From the NCBI RefSeq assembly GCF_905404315.1, contig NC_066312.1, positions 6,435,001 through 6,499,000 of the forward strand: a DNA stretch of 64,000 nucleotides. Direction: 5' to 3'. Made by a program: the position numbers and the translations under genes. This stretch comes from Leptidea sinapis. Taxonomy: Eukaryota; Arthropoda; Insecta; Lepidoptera; Pieridae. The notes beneath the pieces are model-generated. The model did no database searches. It was not told where the DNA came from and worked only from the letters and a program-made list of their open reading frames with translations. Shown here piece by piece: positions 22,084-33,599 of the stretch (position 1 is its first letter; the number at the start of each line of letters is the position of its first letter).

Positions 22084-22196
22084 ATCATGTTTCAGTAGAA
22101 GATTTATTGCAGTTCGCGGATCGGAAACCATCATCAAAACAACGTGGCGTGGAATCTGATGAAGTCCGAATCATGAGCAAAGTTTTAAAAGAGCAG
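22084..22196 (+). CDS. Ack-like: ACK-like exon, conserved segment before the UBA modules
   Basis: Acceptor TTTCCAG; donor GAGCAG/GTATAT. Two bases complete the Asp codon from 19957. It reads HVSVEDLLQFADRKPSSKQR, then GVESDEVRIMSKVLKEQ and ends in phase 0. The pattern VEDLLxFAD...SDEVRIMxKVL is, from memory, typical of the region upstream of the UBA domain in insect ACK-family kinases and is the main evidence, with the UBA exon, for the family call. The intron that follows is 7.4 kb. Confidence 0.8.
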
Positions 22197-23753
22197 GTAT
22201 ATATAAAACTTAGTGAGTGTAATTCCGACACTCTGTATTGTTTTGTTAATGTTGATGACTAACTTGTTAACCAATGTTAATCGATCTACATGATCTATGA
22301 TGATTTTCAGTAGAGGCCACTTGTGAGTCTAACACAATTTTGATCTAAAATTAACGTTAATGCATTGCTGGCTTACGTATGTATCCGAAGGGACGCGGCT
22401 GCGACTAATTTGAGTCTTTAATATTAGCTTATTAATGTTTTTGAAAATGTAATCTAGCTTTTTGTGTTGCGAAAGATATTTACACAATTTGAACTTTAAA
22501 CGAATGTCAATAGGACTCCTGTTACAATCTCTGACCTAATCGGATGCACCATATACTTAGAATATACTTGCGTATAGACATGACAGCCCGATAAAGGGTG
22601 ACAAATTTTGATTTGACTATGTGTGCGTTAGCTAACAGTTTTTAATAAAAAAAATCATAGAATAACAATAATATATTTGGGTACCATCTTAGTTGCATAG
22701 TTTTTACAAAGTATACATTGGTACAAAGTAAGTAACTTTAATTTCACAAGTATTCTGGCCTCACACTAGGATTCCCTGTGTCGTGAGGTCCAGTCTCTTT
22801 CCCTATAATAGTAGAAAATTAAAATAAAAGAAATTCGCGTGTACTAAGGAGCATTTGCCAAGCATGTGTTGCGACTTTTCAATCAAAATCGGGTAAAGTA
22901 AAAATAGATTTGCATTCCTATTCTATCTTGCAGTATCTCAGAGATGTTCTCCCTGGCACACTGTGTTCGTCTATACGTTAGAATATATTCTAAGTCTATG
23001 TGGACAGTAATGCATCGCTGTGTACAAAAATTAACTAGCATTTAGCGCACCATTGATATATTGCACTATTAATAGCCAGTGTTTGACAATAAATATTTTA
23101 CTAATTATATAATTATCTCTATGTAGCATTTATTAAAACTTGTAACGTCATTTCTGATGTTTACTGTAGTTACTGTTTATATAATATGATGTATTGCAAA
23201 GATAAGGGAAAGTGCTGAGCATTTGAAATACGATGGTTGTTAAATTATTAACAGGGATGTGTAGATTGAACCTAACAATGTTTGGGAAGGTTTTAAAATT
23301 AGGAGAGATGAAGCTATTGTGAGGCACAATGTTGGTTTTTTCGAAAAGTTGTATCGGTGTTATTGTTAGAATATTTATTAATACTAGAATACTACTTTAG
23401 ACTATTTATATTCTATATTATGGATATAATTCTAAACCATTAGTTGACTTTTTGCACATTGTTATAAAACGCTAAGGAACATATTATCATAGTTTCGATA
23501 TTTTGGATTTATCCATTACTGATTTATATTTCATATTTAATATTTATACTCCATACTCCGACTGAGGCTAGCTACCCCTATACTCTACAAGGTATTTAAT
23601 CTTATAAAGACCAATTTTGCTGTCGTCAATATGAAAATATCGGTCGACTGACCTTTCTAATCAGAAAATAGTTATGCATTATGTTTTCTGTTATAACTTT
23701 GCGCGAGCCAGCGATAAAATGCTTCCACTTATTATTTATACAGTAACGAATAA

Positions 23754-24299
23754 AGGCTGCATTTAGTGCTCGGCCGACGGTCAGCTATGACGTCGGTCAA
23801 GCGTAGCTGTAGCAATGAAACATGTGATCGCGTTTACTCCATCTCTGATGAATTGCTACGCGCGTACATAGCTACGTCGCACTACGTCGAGCTCGTCGGT
23901 CCGGCGTACGTAGCTCCGCTTACGCGCTATGTCGTTCATTGCGACGCTGACCGAGTGGCCGACCTTACGAGCGTGTGTAACATCGTAAACAATAAATTGG
24001 TGTTCAGGCAATTTCGAATATATTGTAAAAATATATCCTTCAATTTGCCACTCTATAATAATTAATCAAGTAAACATGATATCTTCTCCGTCTTTTATTC
24101 CGTAATCGTTTGCGTAAGCAGGACGCACATATGAAAGGGGTAAAAGTGGCTTCATTTTTCTTTGCAATTGTACACGCACAAACAAGTTTGCTGTCAGCTG
24201 AACACTAAACGCAACATTGTCAGCACGTACGGATACGCGCTACGCTCGACCGACGTCAGCTTTTACTGTCGCGTCGGTCGACCACTAAATTCAGCCTAA
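23754..24299. mobile_element. MITE-like element with about 50-base inverted ends
   Basis: The left end starts AGGCTGCATTTAGTGCTCGG. The complement of the right end starts AGGCTGAATTTAGTGGTCGA. Both go on to GACGTCGGTC(A/G)AGCGTAG with a few mismatches and a small gap. The inside is CpG-rich (many ACGT, CGCG) unlike the intron around it, and encodes no transposase; the 99-codon frame within is compositional. No convincing target duplication was seen. Confidence 0.75.
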
Positions 24300-25079
24300 G
24301 CTGTAGGGAGACCAGAATAATGAGTCTTGTCTTAGTCCCCCGCAACCCGTAGCTCTCTCGCATCCCCTCTGTCGTACCCCACCTCTGTTCCGCGCGGGCG
24401 ACAACTAATTAAATCAAACAATAAAATCAAATCAATCATATTATTTATTAATTTTAGATATTTAGGTATATACCTTACATATATGTAGTATTATATTATT
24501 ATTTCTTTTACGTGTTTTGTTTAAAATATATAATTAAACTCCCTCTACTGAGTAAAAGGTATGTGGTCTCTATATAGTTTGTTATGAAATCTGTACTTAT
24601 ATTTTATTTTTTATTAATTTTATATTTTACACGTTTTTCTTTATTCTAAATTGTAGTTGCCCTAAGTTCCTTATGTCTACCTCTTTCTATTTATTAATAC
24701 CTTGTTCTTTATATGGATAACCGTAATGAAATAGTAATATATATAATGTATCTTAAAACCCATCCGAATTCAAATTTACAGTTATCAAATAGACTCCCAT
24801 GTGCTAAGTAGAGCATTATAAAGAATAAAATTAATTTTAATATTCCATGTTGATAACTGTTTTTAGTGTTGACTATTTTTCTAATTGTTATAAGGTAATA
24901 TTTATTTCACGAAGAACCATGATATGCCATCTAAAAATTTGTATTCTATTTTTAAATTAAAATGACCCAATTAAAGTGCCAAATATTATTTATTCATTAC
25001 CTTGATCTAAAATTTTATTACTTTGAAAGTTATATTGTATAACAATATATATGTACTTATAAAGCTAGTTTAGGTAGCT

Positions 25080-25165
25080 ATAAGAACCTTTTAAAAGAGT
25101 GGCCGTTGAGTTTCTTGTATGTTCTTCTCACGAGCTCTACTTTTTCCGAACATATGGTAGATTCA
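25080..25165 (+). repeat. LINE 3'-end-type repeat, inverse copy of 57970-58025
   Basis: AAGAGTGGCCGTTGAGTTTC, then GTTCTTCTCACGAGCTCTAC and TTTTTCCGAACATATGGTA appear in reverse complement at about 57965-58027. Such CTGAGAAGAA/AAACTCxxCxG motifs are common in the 3' ends of lepidopteran LINEs. Confidence 0.65.
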
Positions 25166-28100
25166 TTAATTTTACTTAGATATTAATTCTGATTACACTT
25201 AATTATTCTGTCGGAAAAATAAAAATCGTACTTATAATTTTTAAAATGAGGTGTATTGAGTTTCCTGATATTTGAATGAGTAGATAATTCCATCTACCCC
25301 CTTCCCCAGTCTTGATTATGAAGGGGCTTGCATTTGCGTCTAAATATGGCGAATCTCAAAATGCCTCGAAAATACGTACAAATATATCAATTATAGGTAC
25401 GGAACTTATGTTTAGTTTTAGCGGTATATATAAATGAGACTAAAGCCGTTTTGTCTTGGAATGTTTTTAATTGATAGAAAATGTTGGTGGATTGGTGGTC
25501 TTTATTTCAAAACATGGTATTCTTGCCCGGCCTACTCAGGGTCGGCTGACACATAATTTGTATATTCATGTACATGCATGTTAAAAAATTTCATGACTTT
25601 GAATATTTACAAAACTTTCAAAATATTTGATATATCTACAAAATACATTTTACGAAACCTTTACCAGAAAAGCAATTATATATGCTGTACTCTCTTTGGA
25701 GGCTTTATATGTAAGATTGTACATTAAATGTTATAATTATTGTATTTGCTCTGTGGCTGGTATTGTTGAGCCGACGATTGCGGGGCTTGTATGTACGATT
25801 TGCCTCGCAGTCTTCAGCCATATTTGCCAGACCCTATTGTATTTTAAAGACATTTTTCTAAAATGTATATGACAATAAGAATAGAATATCAATTTTATAT
25901 TTTGATTAAATTTATATCTGTTGGATCGTTTAAAAATATTTATTTTATTAAAAGATTATTGTAACCTTAGTGTTGGTTATGTTTCAGATTAGTCACTATT
26001 TTGTAGTAGTTAGTAGAAGCTACAAGGCCCTACTAAATATTAATATTTAAATTTTATATATCATAAAAGGTTTTTAGTTTGTCAAGTTTAAATTGATGTG
26101 TGGCGGAAATTGGAATAGATTTTAATGACATTTAAAGAGATAGACAATAACTCGGGCCGTAAGGATTCTCCTTGAACGTGCCGGTCAAGTTAGCTCTATT
26201 AAAAAAATGGCATTTGATGCGCGTTCAATCTCGAAAATGCCCAATAGTTTCCGTTTTATGGTGTATAAATCAAACAGTAGTTCAAACCAATACTCACTCT
26301 AACATTACCTATCACCGGTAAATACATTTGATGTAGTCTGTGCTTGTGTATAATGCGTCTAAATTATGAGGGTTAATTTTTCTGGGCATTTATACAATTA
26401 AATTACAATTAAATTAAAAAACTGTTAAAGAATCGTTTAATATTCAATACAGGGACACATTGCGTCATACCGCTTTTGGCGCGAAGCAATGTGATTGGTT
26501 AATTTTGATAAGGTCTTGGATGCCACGCCCATTTACCCGGCCTTGGTAAACGTGGACTCATAGTTAGTATTGCCAGTCTAATCTCTCTAAATGTTTGATT
26601 GATTTATTGTAATAGATCAATATATTTATTTCTGTAATTACGCTACAGTGTGTCGTACTGTCTACATCATTCTTCGAAGATATTTTCAATTTAGTGTTAT
26701 TATACAAGATATAAGAAGTATTCTCTCGTGACTACCCGCCACCATTTCTTGCCAACTTAAGTTTTTGTTCTTGTTGTTTTGTTGAAATTATTTATTGTGT
26801 TGAAACATATCAATAAAAAAGTAATTTTTGCTACATGAATATTTAAAACAATCAAATGTTATGATTAGTTGTAGATTGTATGTAAGAAATTGTATTGTAG
26901 TACTATAAATTAATCTATGTAAGCTGTTTTACCAGCATTTAGAAAGATCCTACTAGATTGTTGTATAAACTTATACAATATTCTGTTATATATCTATCAC
27001 TATTCCAATTAATTTGAATGTTTCTAAATGTGAATTAAATATGTAGAATGTGAATAAATAAAAAAATCAAGCAAAATTTGTTATTAATCCGTTTCTATAC
27101 TATAAGGGTAATTAAAAATCAACATAAATGGTTTGGGTAATACTAGGGAAGTCAAAAAAAGTATCTGTTTTTTTTTTTGAATTACTAATACTTTAATGAT
27201 TTACAGATATTGTGAATTTTGTGTTACAATGAATGTTTAAATTCCAAATTTAACTGAAAAATTTTGACTACCTACTGAAATTTTGATTACCTGTGCAATC
27301 ATTGTTAACTTTTAAGTTATGGTCTGTTAGTAGAAAAAATTCTGCAGAAATGATCAATATTAGTAATAATTTAATGCATACTGTGTTAAACAGGTAATTA
27401 ACTATTTATCAATAATTAAATGTTATTATTGCTTTATTGTTTTTTATTGTTTATTTCAATGATCGGTTGCTTGTTTGTTATTTTTTTTAATTAATTGTTC
27501 TATATGCTCTGTATTAAGCTATATTTTAGGTGTAAATACTTCTAATTGTTATATAAAATGTATGTGCTGCCACACTGTTATGAAATATTTGTTTTGTCAA
27601 AGTCAAAAAGAACATTAACTTAATAAAAACATGATAGAAGGTGAACATCATGGCTAGAAACCTGAGAGAGTGGTTTGAGCTCTGGATCCTTGATCTGTGC
27701 TGCTGTGTCCAAAGCTATAGTGATCGTCAACCTTCACTGAGAATGCACACAAAAACAGATCAAATTGTTACACATTATTGATAGTCGCAAAATAACGCCT
27801 TACTCAATAACTGTTTAAATATTTTAGAAATAAATATCAGTGCGGCGGTGCTACATATTAACAATGTAGTTATTATAGGTTATTTATATTATAATTTGCA
27901 AAGTCGTTTCTGAGGTATTACATCAGTTTTGAAGTGCGTATGAAAAAATGAGTTGCGTATTTTTGCATCGTAGATAAAGCTTTATATGTCGTTCGTGTCT
28001 ACTAATAATACTTTATATAGCACGTTTTCTTGTATACCTAGTTAAGTGTACGTTATAAAACGCGTAATGGAATTTAAACTCGAAACTAAGCGATAAGTGG

Positions 28101-28751
28101 ATGTACCACTTTTATACAAAAAAAACCATTTGCCCTCCTTTTAGATAGGCGATAAGTACATGTATTATCGTGTATCCACGGTATATTTTTCAATTTTTAT
28201 TCTGTAAAGATATAAGTAATTAAAGCTATGGTAAAAACCAAATAATATTATTTAAGTATAAAAGTGGTAAAAATCTATATCAAATATATCATATCAACTT
28301 TATTGAGTAAAGGGCCGACTTAATTAAACTTTTGCTTATTTTGTTAATCGTTGAATGACTATTTTTTGCACGCTTTTTGTTAGCTTTACCTTTATGTATG
28401 TTTGTTTGTAACCGACTCATTTGGGCGCGATTCTGACTCACTTTAAAACGCCAAATTTCGATCAAACTTCGTATATTTATTGAGGACTGATGACAATACA
28501 TTAATTTGATAGAATTATTCCATTTTTCAATTTGCAAAAAAAGATTTTGTTTATTTGTATAATTATTTCGTCTATCGTCCATAAGGAAGGAATTGATGTT
28601 CATTTTAAATTTTTCCTCATTCATTCAATTCTTTTCAATCAAAGCGTGTTTTATAGTTTTATTTTAAACTATTTTTATGTACCTTAAACTGAGTAACAGA
28701 TCAGCAACCGATATATAAGGTAATCTTTCGTGAGACATTATTCACTTATTA

Positions 28752-28875
28752 TTCCGGTCTCACACTACGGATTTGCGCTCGTAATGTGCTTCAGTGCGCA
28801 TATTCACCGTGGGCGCACCCCACGCCACGTACAGCCGCGCACTACGGACGCAAATCCTCAGTGTGAGACGGGATG
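28752..28875. mobile_element. 124-bp foldback (hairpin) element
   Basis: CCGGTCTCACACTACGGATT at 28754 and CAAATCCTCAGTGTGAGACG near its end are inverted, giving arms of about 24 bases with two mismatches. The inside is CpG-rich. The core CTCACAC...GATT also appears near 22756-22795 and its complement near 38990-39015, so it may be a dispersed family. Confidence 0.65.
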
Positions 28876-29640
28876 TTACCGCGAACTCAATACACTACTC
28901 TGATGGACTGATGGACCTCCCAATGGTCTGAAACTAGTCGGTACAAACACCGATGAATCGTGAGTAAATTTTATTAAAGACAATAATTAAAATATTATGG
29001 AAAGTTACAGTGACATCAATTATAATGTCAAATATAGTTTCCATTATATTCTTAGGCTATTATGAGTATTATACTTATATATTGAAAATTTAAATGACTC
29101 CGCAATTTGTTGGTCTATATTATAGCTTAGAGTTTTATAACAGATTTTGGTGTCGAATCTGTTACGATCTGTCGAAATCTATGTTTAATTTGCCCTAAAA
29201 TACAGATCTGTTTTGAACTAAAACAACGAAATGCTTTATCATTTCGTTGTTGTTGAATGCAGTTGTAATTAATTCACTTTATCATTCACATTACATTTAT
29301 AGTTTTTTATGGAACTTGATATTCATTCATTTATACGTCTAGATAGATTGTGGCTGCTGTGAGAACGTTGAAAAAGATTAAGTTTTGCAAGCTGTCAAGC
29401 TAACCTACTAACCTAACATAAACTGACATATCGCGAGTGTAAGACATAGAATGTCACGCACACACAAGTAATAAACCTGGCCTGTTTTGATAAGTTGTCT
29501 AGTAGCAATAAGCTCTATTTAGACGTATAAATTATCTAATGGCTGAAGCGTAACTAATAACTAATAACTTGGAAGCGATAATATTATTATTCAACAATGT
29601 TTTATTATAAATGGAGTCTAATATATCGTTTTCTGCATAG

Positions 29641-29823
29641 GCTTCCCCGGAGGAATGTCTTGAAGCGCTGGAGTTTACGGACTGGGATATCCACGTGGCC
29701 ATCAAACTGCTCCAAATAAAAGGTTCGATGGTTGGTGCTACGAATGTCACGCTTAAAGATTGTCAAGACGAGCTGAACAAGGCTGAGGGTGATGTCGCTA
29801 AAGCTGCAGCAGCTCTTATATAA
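29641..29823 (+). CDS. Ack-like: Terminal exon of ACK-like kinase, UBA-type modules
   Basis: The acceptor TCTGCATAG opens 60 codons and TAA. Two UBA-like three-helix units can be seen: SPEECLEALEFTDWDIHVAI...LLQIKG (residues 2-27), with the W-D and helix-3 A-I-x-L-L pattern of UBA domains; and LKDCQDELNKAEGDVAKAAA (residues 38-57), a shorter repeat lacking the Trp. UBA domains bind ubiquitin; in ACK1 the C-terminal UBA couples the kinase to ubiquitinated receptors and to its own turnover. With the upstream exons this gives a 485-residue (or 469-residue) C-terminal part from 1648. The kinase domain itself is outside the window. Confidence 0.85.
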   Translation, partial: ASPEECLEALEFTDWDIHVAIKLLQIKGSMVGATNVTLKDCQDELNKAEGDVAKAAAALI

Positions 29824-29829
29824 AATAAA
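29824..29829 (+). terminator. Polyadenylation signal AATAAA
   Basis: A canonical hexamer begins directly after the TAA stop of the last exon. If used, the 3' UTR would be about 15-30 bases, unusually short. A downstream alternative is possible but none stands out within 100 bases. Confidence 0.55.
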
Positions 29830-29929
29830 CTTTAAGACTATGAGTCATATTCAAGCGCGTTTTAATTATAAAACCCTGCCACATTTACATAATTTTCAGG
29901 AAATCTATAACTCTTATATCTTTAAACGA

Positions 29930-30250
29930 GCACTTCTTGCATATATATATACATAATCTGAATCTCGGAAACGCCTCCAACGATTTTCATAAAACTTAGT
30001 ATACAGGAGATTTCGGGGGCGATAAATTGAATCTAGCTAGGTTTCAACTTTAAAAAATGTAGTTTTATCCGAGTTTAATGGGAAACAGCTACAATAACAT
30101 TAGAACACAAACGTAAATTTCGCCACTTTATACAAGACTATAATAGCTCAGATGGGACGTTGGGTGATTCGGAAAGCATAAGTCCCCGGTTCGCTAACTT
30201 TTTACATTCCTAAAAATCCGAGCAAGGCTAGGTCGTTCGGATATTAATTC
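29930..30250 (+). repeat. Dispersed repeat with tRNA-like A and B boxes
   Basis: It starts near AATCTCGGAAACGCCTCCAA, with GATTTTCATAAAACTTAGTA and GGGGGCGATAAATTGA following, a pattern common in moth Helitron-like repeats. TAGCTCAGATGGG (30147-30159) resembles a tRNA A box, and GGTTCGCTAAC (about 30188) a B box. They are about 30 bases apart, as in tRNA-derived SINEs. No folded tRNA is possible. Confidence 0.5.
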
Positions 30251-30579
30251 CTTAAGCGAAAAACAATATATGGAAGGAGACCTTATTTTATGCTTGAACC
30301 TATGTACAAAAAACAACAGCTATCAGATCGTTTTGAATGTGTTTATTACGTTTACAATAGTCTTGAATTTTGACTCCTTGGGTTGACTTAAACGTTAAAT
30401 CTTGATAAGATAAAACCTTCAAAAGGATACCAAATACGGTTTTTTAAATTTAATAATCGGTATTTCTACCCATGGCGTTAATTAATATTTCGGCATCTGT
30501 TGTTCATAGTTAATATTAACTTATCCAAATCTTGTTGGGGCATAAAGTCCCAGGTTCAGGTTAGGAGAAACAGTTGTTA

Positions 30580-31470
30580 AAGCTCTTCTTTGTAATATGT
30601 CCCCGAAGCGTAGTTGTAATGCCCGCTCATTGTGTAGGCGTGGGTATTGTCTTAAAACTCACGAGTTGGAACGTTTAGGAACGGAGCGTGCATTTAGAGT
30701 AATTAAAGATTAAACACAGAACAATTACAGGTATGTACGGTATTTAAATGGAGTCATGTTTCCTCTAATCCAAATGAGATCGGTTGTGTGCTCATATGAA
30801 TTCCAGCCCAAACCATTATTGTACCACCTTGATAGGGATGCACCTCTTGCGGATGTTAGAGAGGGCTTTGCTCGCCAAACTCATACTCTTCGTGAATCTG
30901 GATGAAATCCAAATTTGACAGAAAGAGTTCGAGTGACCATTGAACGTCAGTCCATTCTCAATGTTTTTCAGCAAACTAAGACTTCGTCCGCGATTTTTTT
31001 AAATAAAAATAAGGGACGAGACGAGTAGGACGTTCAGCTGATGGTAATTGATACGGCCTGCCCATTACAATGCTCAGGATTCTTGAAAAACCCCTAAAAT
31101 TCCGAGCGGCATTACAACTGCGCTCGTCACCTCGTCCGCGATTGCCATACAGTAAAGCTGAAACTCTTGGTGGTCGGCAAGAATGTAGATCGGCTTCATG
31201 CAATCTTATCCGAACAGTTTAATCACTGACTTACAACTGGAGGACGGTTTGAAGTCTTCGCACTATTTGCTTGGCTGGCTATATTATGAAGAAAATGACA
31301 CTGTTTTCGATTCTGGCAAGACTTCTGCCCGAATGCCATTCTGCGACATCTCCCATATCGTGTCCATAACTTGGAGATTACTTTTTGGTTGGTACGTACA
31401 GCCTCAGCAAATGGCCGTTGGCGTACGTTCCAACAATGCATCTCTTGTTAGATGTCGACGTGAAATAACG
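30580..31470 (-). pseudogene. Tc1-like transposase pseudogene, interrupted
   Basis: Minus strand, in order: an HTH segment VISKLWTRYGR near 31350; then, beyond the insertion, LFLSNLDFIQIH and the shifted-frame SRFGIHPDSRR-type text around 30880-30920 (a degraded SDESRF block), VHPYQGGTIMVWAGIH near 30800-30845, and DNTHAYTM near 30630-30655, the site of the second catalytic Asp. This is the DD34E core order of Tc1/mariner transposases (family knowledge). Stops and frameshifts make it inactive. A retroposon splits it at 30996-31131. Confidence 0.75.
30984..31143 (-). mobile_element. Retroposon family copy 2, nested, with 12-bp target duplication
   Basis: TCGTCCGCGATT occurs at 30984-30995 and again at 31132-31143, flanking a 136-bp copy of the retroposon family. 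On the minus strand the copy ends CCCTTATTTTTATTTAAAAA, an A-rich tail, and is truncated at its 5' end. Direct flanking repeats, tail and truncation together indicate target-primed retroposition into the Tc1-like pseudogene. Confidence 0.9.
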
Positions 31471-31974
31471 ATTGAAGTACTCAAATCAATAAACTTTGCG
31501 TTTATTCTTTTAATTTGTATTTTATTTTAAATTGCGAAAGAAGCAATCAAAGAGATTCATTTTTGCATTATAACTAATTTTTGTACTCCCAAATAGTTTT
31601 TGAGGTATTAAGTTGTTTAAGAAATATTCTTAGATAAAGTTGATATTATATGTTTATTATATGATATCAATTCGACCTATAGTTCAAAAGATAAAAATCA
31701 CTGCAACTTGCGTCACCTATCCGGCACTAATGTAATTATGTTCGTCGAAGTGGTCATGTTTTCATTTCAAAGGGCAGCAAGATTAGCAAAGTTTCATTTC
31801 AATTGGCGTAACACTACGAGTTTTAGGTGAACATATTATATACAGACATTCTCTTATGAATATATTTGATGAATTTTTCAAATGGCCGTGGATGTTTGAA
31901 TCTGAAACTATTAGGAATAGAGAAAAGTACCTAAATATGTCTCAGGCCCGATTTTGATAATAACCAAACCTTTT

Positions 31975-32100
31975 TTTTTTAATCTATCTTCCTAGTGGGG
32001 AATCGAACCCGTTGATTTAGAAAGGAAAAATAATCCTGACTCGAACTGGTTTGCTAAGAACTAACAGGATACCAATGAATTATAGTCGTCCACATCTAAT
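31975..32100 (-). repeat. Possible tRNA-derived SINE remnant
   Basis: On the minus strand GGGTTCGATTCCCC (near 31995-32010) is a strict tRNA B-box-like sequence, followed by an A-run (the poly-T at 31972-31980 on plus). No clear A box, so the call is weak. Confidence 0.4.
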
Positions 32101-32479
32101 CTCTATTTTCTTATATTTTCAAATAATCGCCTATATCTCAACTCTTGTTAGGTACGCCGCTAAATACGGGCAACGCCGTCTCGACGTTTAGTCGCTAAAA
32201 ATATGCAAGGGTTGTCTTTAAAATTGCAATAAGATGTAAAAAGCATCTTCTACTTCAATATTAGTTTCACTAAGTTAGTAGCAAAGTCGTCTTGTTCACC
32301 GGAATACCACTACGCTTGCAACTGATCACGTGTCACCTACATGACACGCCCAAATACTAGTATCGATTTGCATTAGAATGAATCAGTACCAACAGTCGGG
32401 ATGCATTTCCGACCCGAATACCTATCGCCCTATGTCGGTTTTGCCGACCGTTTGGCAAAAAATAATTTTAACTCTCATA

Positions 32480-32845
32480 AGTTACTTAATATGAAACAAC
32501 TTTGCTTTACTAGGGGACGTCCAACTACGGATGCACTTGTTGAACTAAGCAAGAATATTTTTGATGCCTAGGATGAATCACGGAATGCACTTGGTATCTT
32601 CTGTTATTGATCTAAGGCCTTTGATTGTGTTTTACATTCAACGCTGGTCACGAAGATTTATTACTATGGCATAAAACGTACTCCGTTCGATCTTCTGATT
32701 TCATATATTTAACAAAGGTCGACGTGAATGGCAGGAGATCCTGGGACTCCTCTCAATATGGGGGTATCACAAGGGTCTATTCTTGGACCGTTTCTCTTCC
32801 TTATATACCTAAATGATCTTCCCAACCTTATGGAAAAAAACATAA
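32480..32845 (+). mobile_element. LINE reverse transcriptase fragment (blocks A and B)
   Basis: Text reads FTRGRPTTDALVELSKNIFD near 32508-32567, then after a stop ESRNALGIF, SKAFDCVLHSTLVTKIYYYG (RT block A with the catalytic Asp, near 32612-32672), TPFDLLISYI, and in a shifted frame GVSQGSILGPFLF-like then YLNDLPNLM (block B, near 32760-32835). The piece stops before the YxDD block. Confidence 0.75.
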
Positions 32846-33317
32846 TAATTTAATCTATCTAATAATAGATATTAATATCAACATGTGCCCCTGCTCTCTC
32901 TACCAGTCAGTCCTTATTTTCTTCTCCGTTTTCAATAACACTGTTTAAACAAATTGTTATGTTTCAAGATCACCCTCACTTCTGGGATTAAATTTATTAC
33001 ACAAATTTTTTTAAAACTAAATTTTATGAACGATGCGGGACTCAAACCTAACTGATGTTTTTATCAAATTAATTTATATTGCCAGTATTCTTATTCTTCC
33101 ACGTAATGATAGTTTTAATTTTATGTAGTCATAGTATTGTAACTATAGTTATTAGATTTTTGAAAATTATATGCATTTAATCATTTAAAAAAACTAAAAA
33201 ATTATATTTATATTAATCACAAAAAATATGGATATATTATAGTAGATAGTTATTTAACTTTATATACTTAATTCAGTTTTCACATTTTTATATGATATAT
33301 ATGATATTCACTACAAA

Positions 33318-33545
33318 TACACTCATCACCTTGAGACATAAGATGTTAAGTCTCATTTGCCCAGTAATTTCACTAGATAGGGCGCCCTTCAGATAAAACA
33401 CAATAATGCTTACAACACATCATCGTGATGCATCACGGCAGAATATGACGCCGTTGTGGTACCCATAATCTAGCCGGCTTCCTGTGCAAAGGAGCCTGGA
33501 CCCTGGAGCCCCACTGGTTAAGTGCCGGACTAAAGCGGAAGTATC
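33318..33545 (-). repeat. Retroposon family copy 3, lacking the tail end
   Basis: CACCTTGAGACATAAGATGT at 33328 and CGCCGTTGTGGTACCCATAA near 33451 align with copies 4 and 6. The A-tail side is missing. By sense direction it is on the minus strand. Confidence 0.8.
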
Positions 33546-33599
33546 GGAATTTACTCAGGGGGCACGCTCTGAGCAGAAGAATCTCTCAATGTTCTTTAT

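Larger units (their letters stand above)
22197..29640 (+). other. 7.4-kb intron of the ACK-like gene
   Basis: No further exon with suitable phase (0 to 0) was found. It holds the inverted-repeat element at 23754-24299, a retroposon 3'-end scrap at 25080-25165, a moderately GC-rich unassigned block near 26130-26570, and the hairpin element at 28752-28875. The rest is AT-rich and shows nothing. The 111-codon minus-strand frame at 28289-28624 is Lys/Asn/Ser-rich and unlike any known protein. Confidence 0.5.

Noticed and set aside
23766..24065. 99-codon open frame
   Set aside because: It lies inside the CpG-rich inverted-repeat element; openness follows from composition.
28289..28624. 111-codon minus-strand frame
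   Set aside because: Composition is Asn/Lys/Ser/Ile typical of AT-rich noise; no motif or splice support.
30147..30200. Candidate tRNA gene
   Set aside because: A and B box-like text only; no acceptor stem or anticodon arm can be formed.
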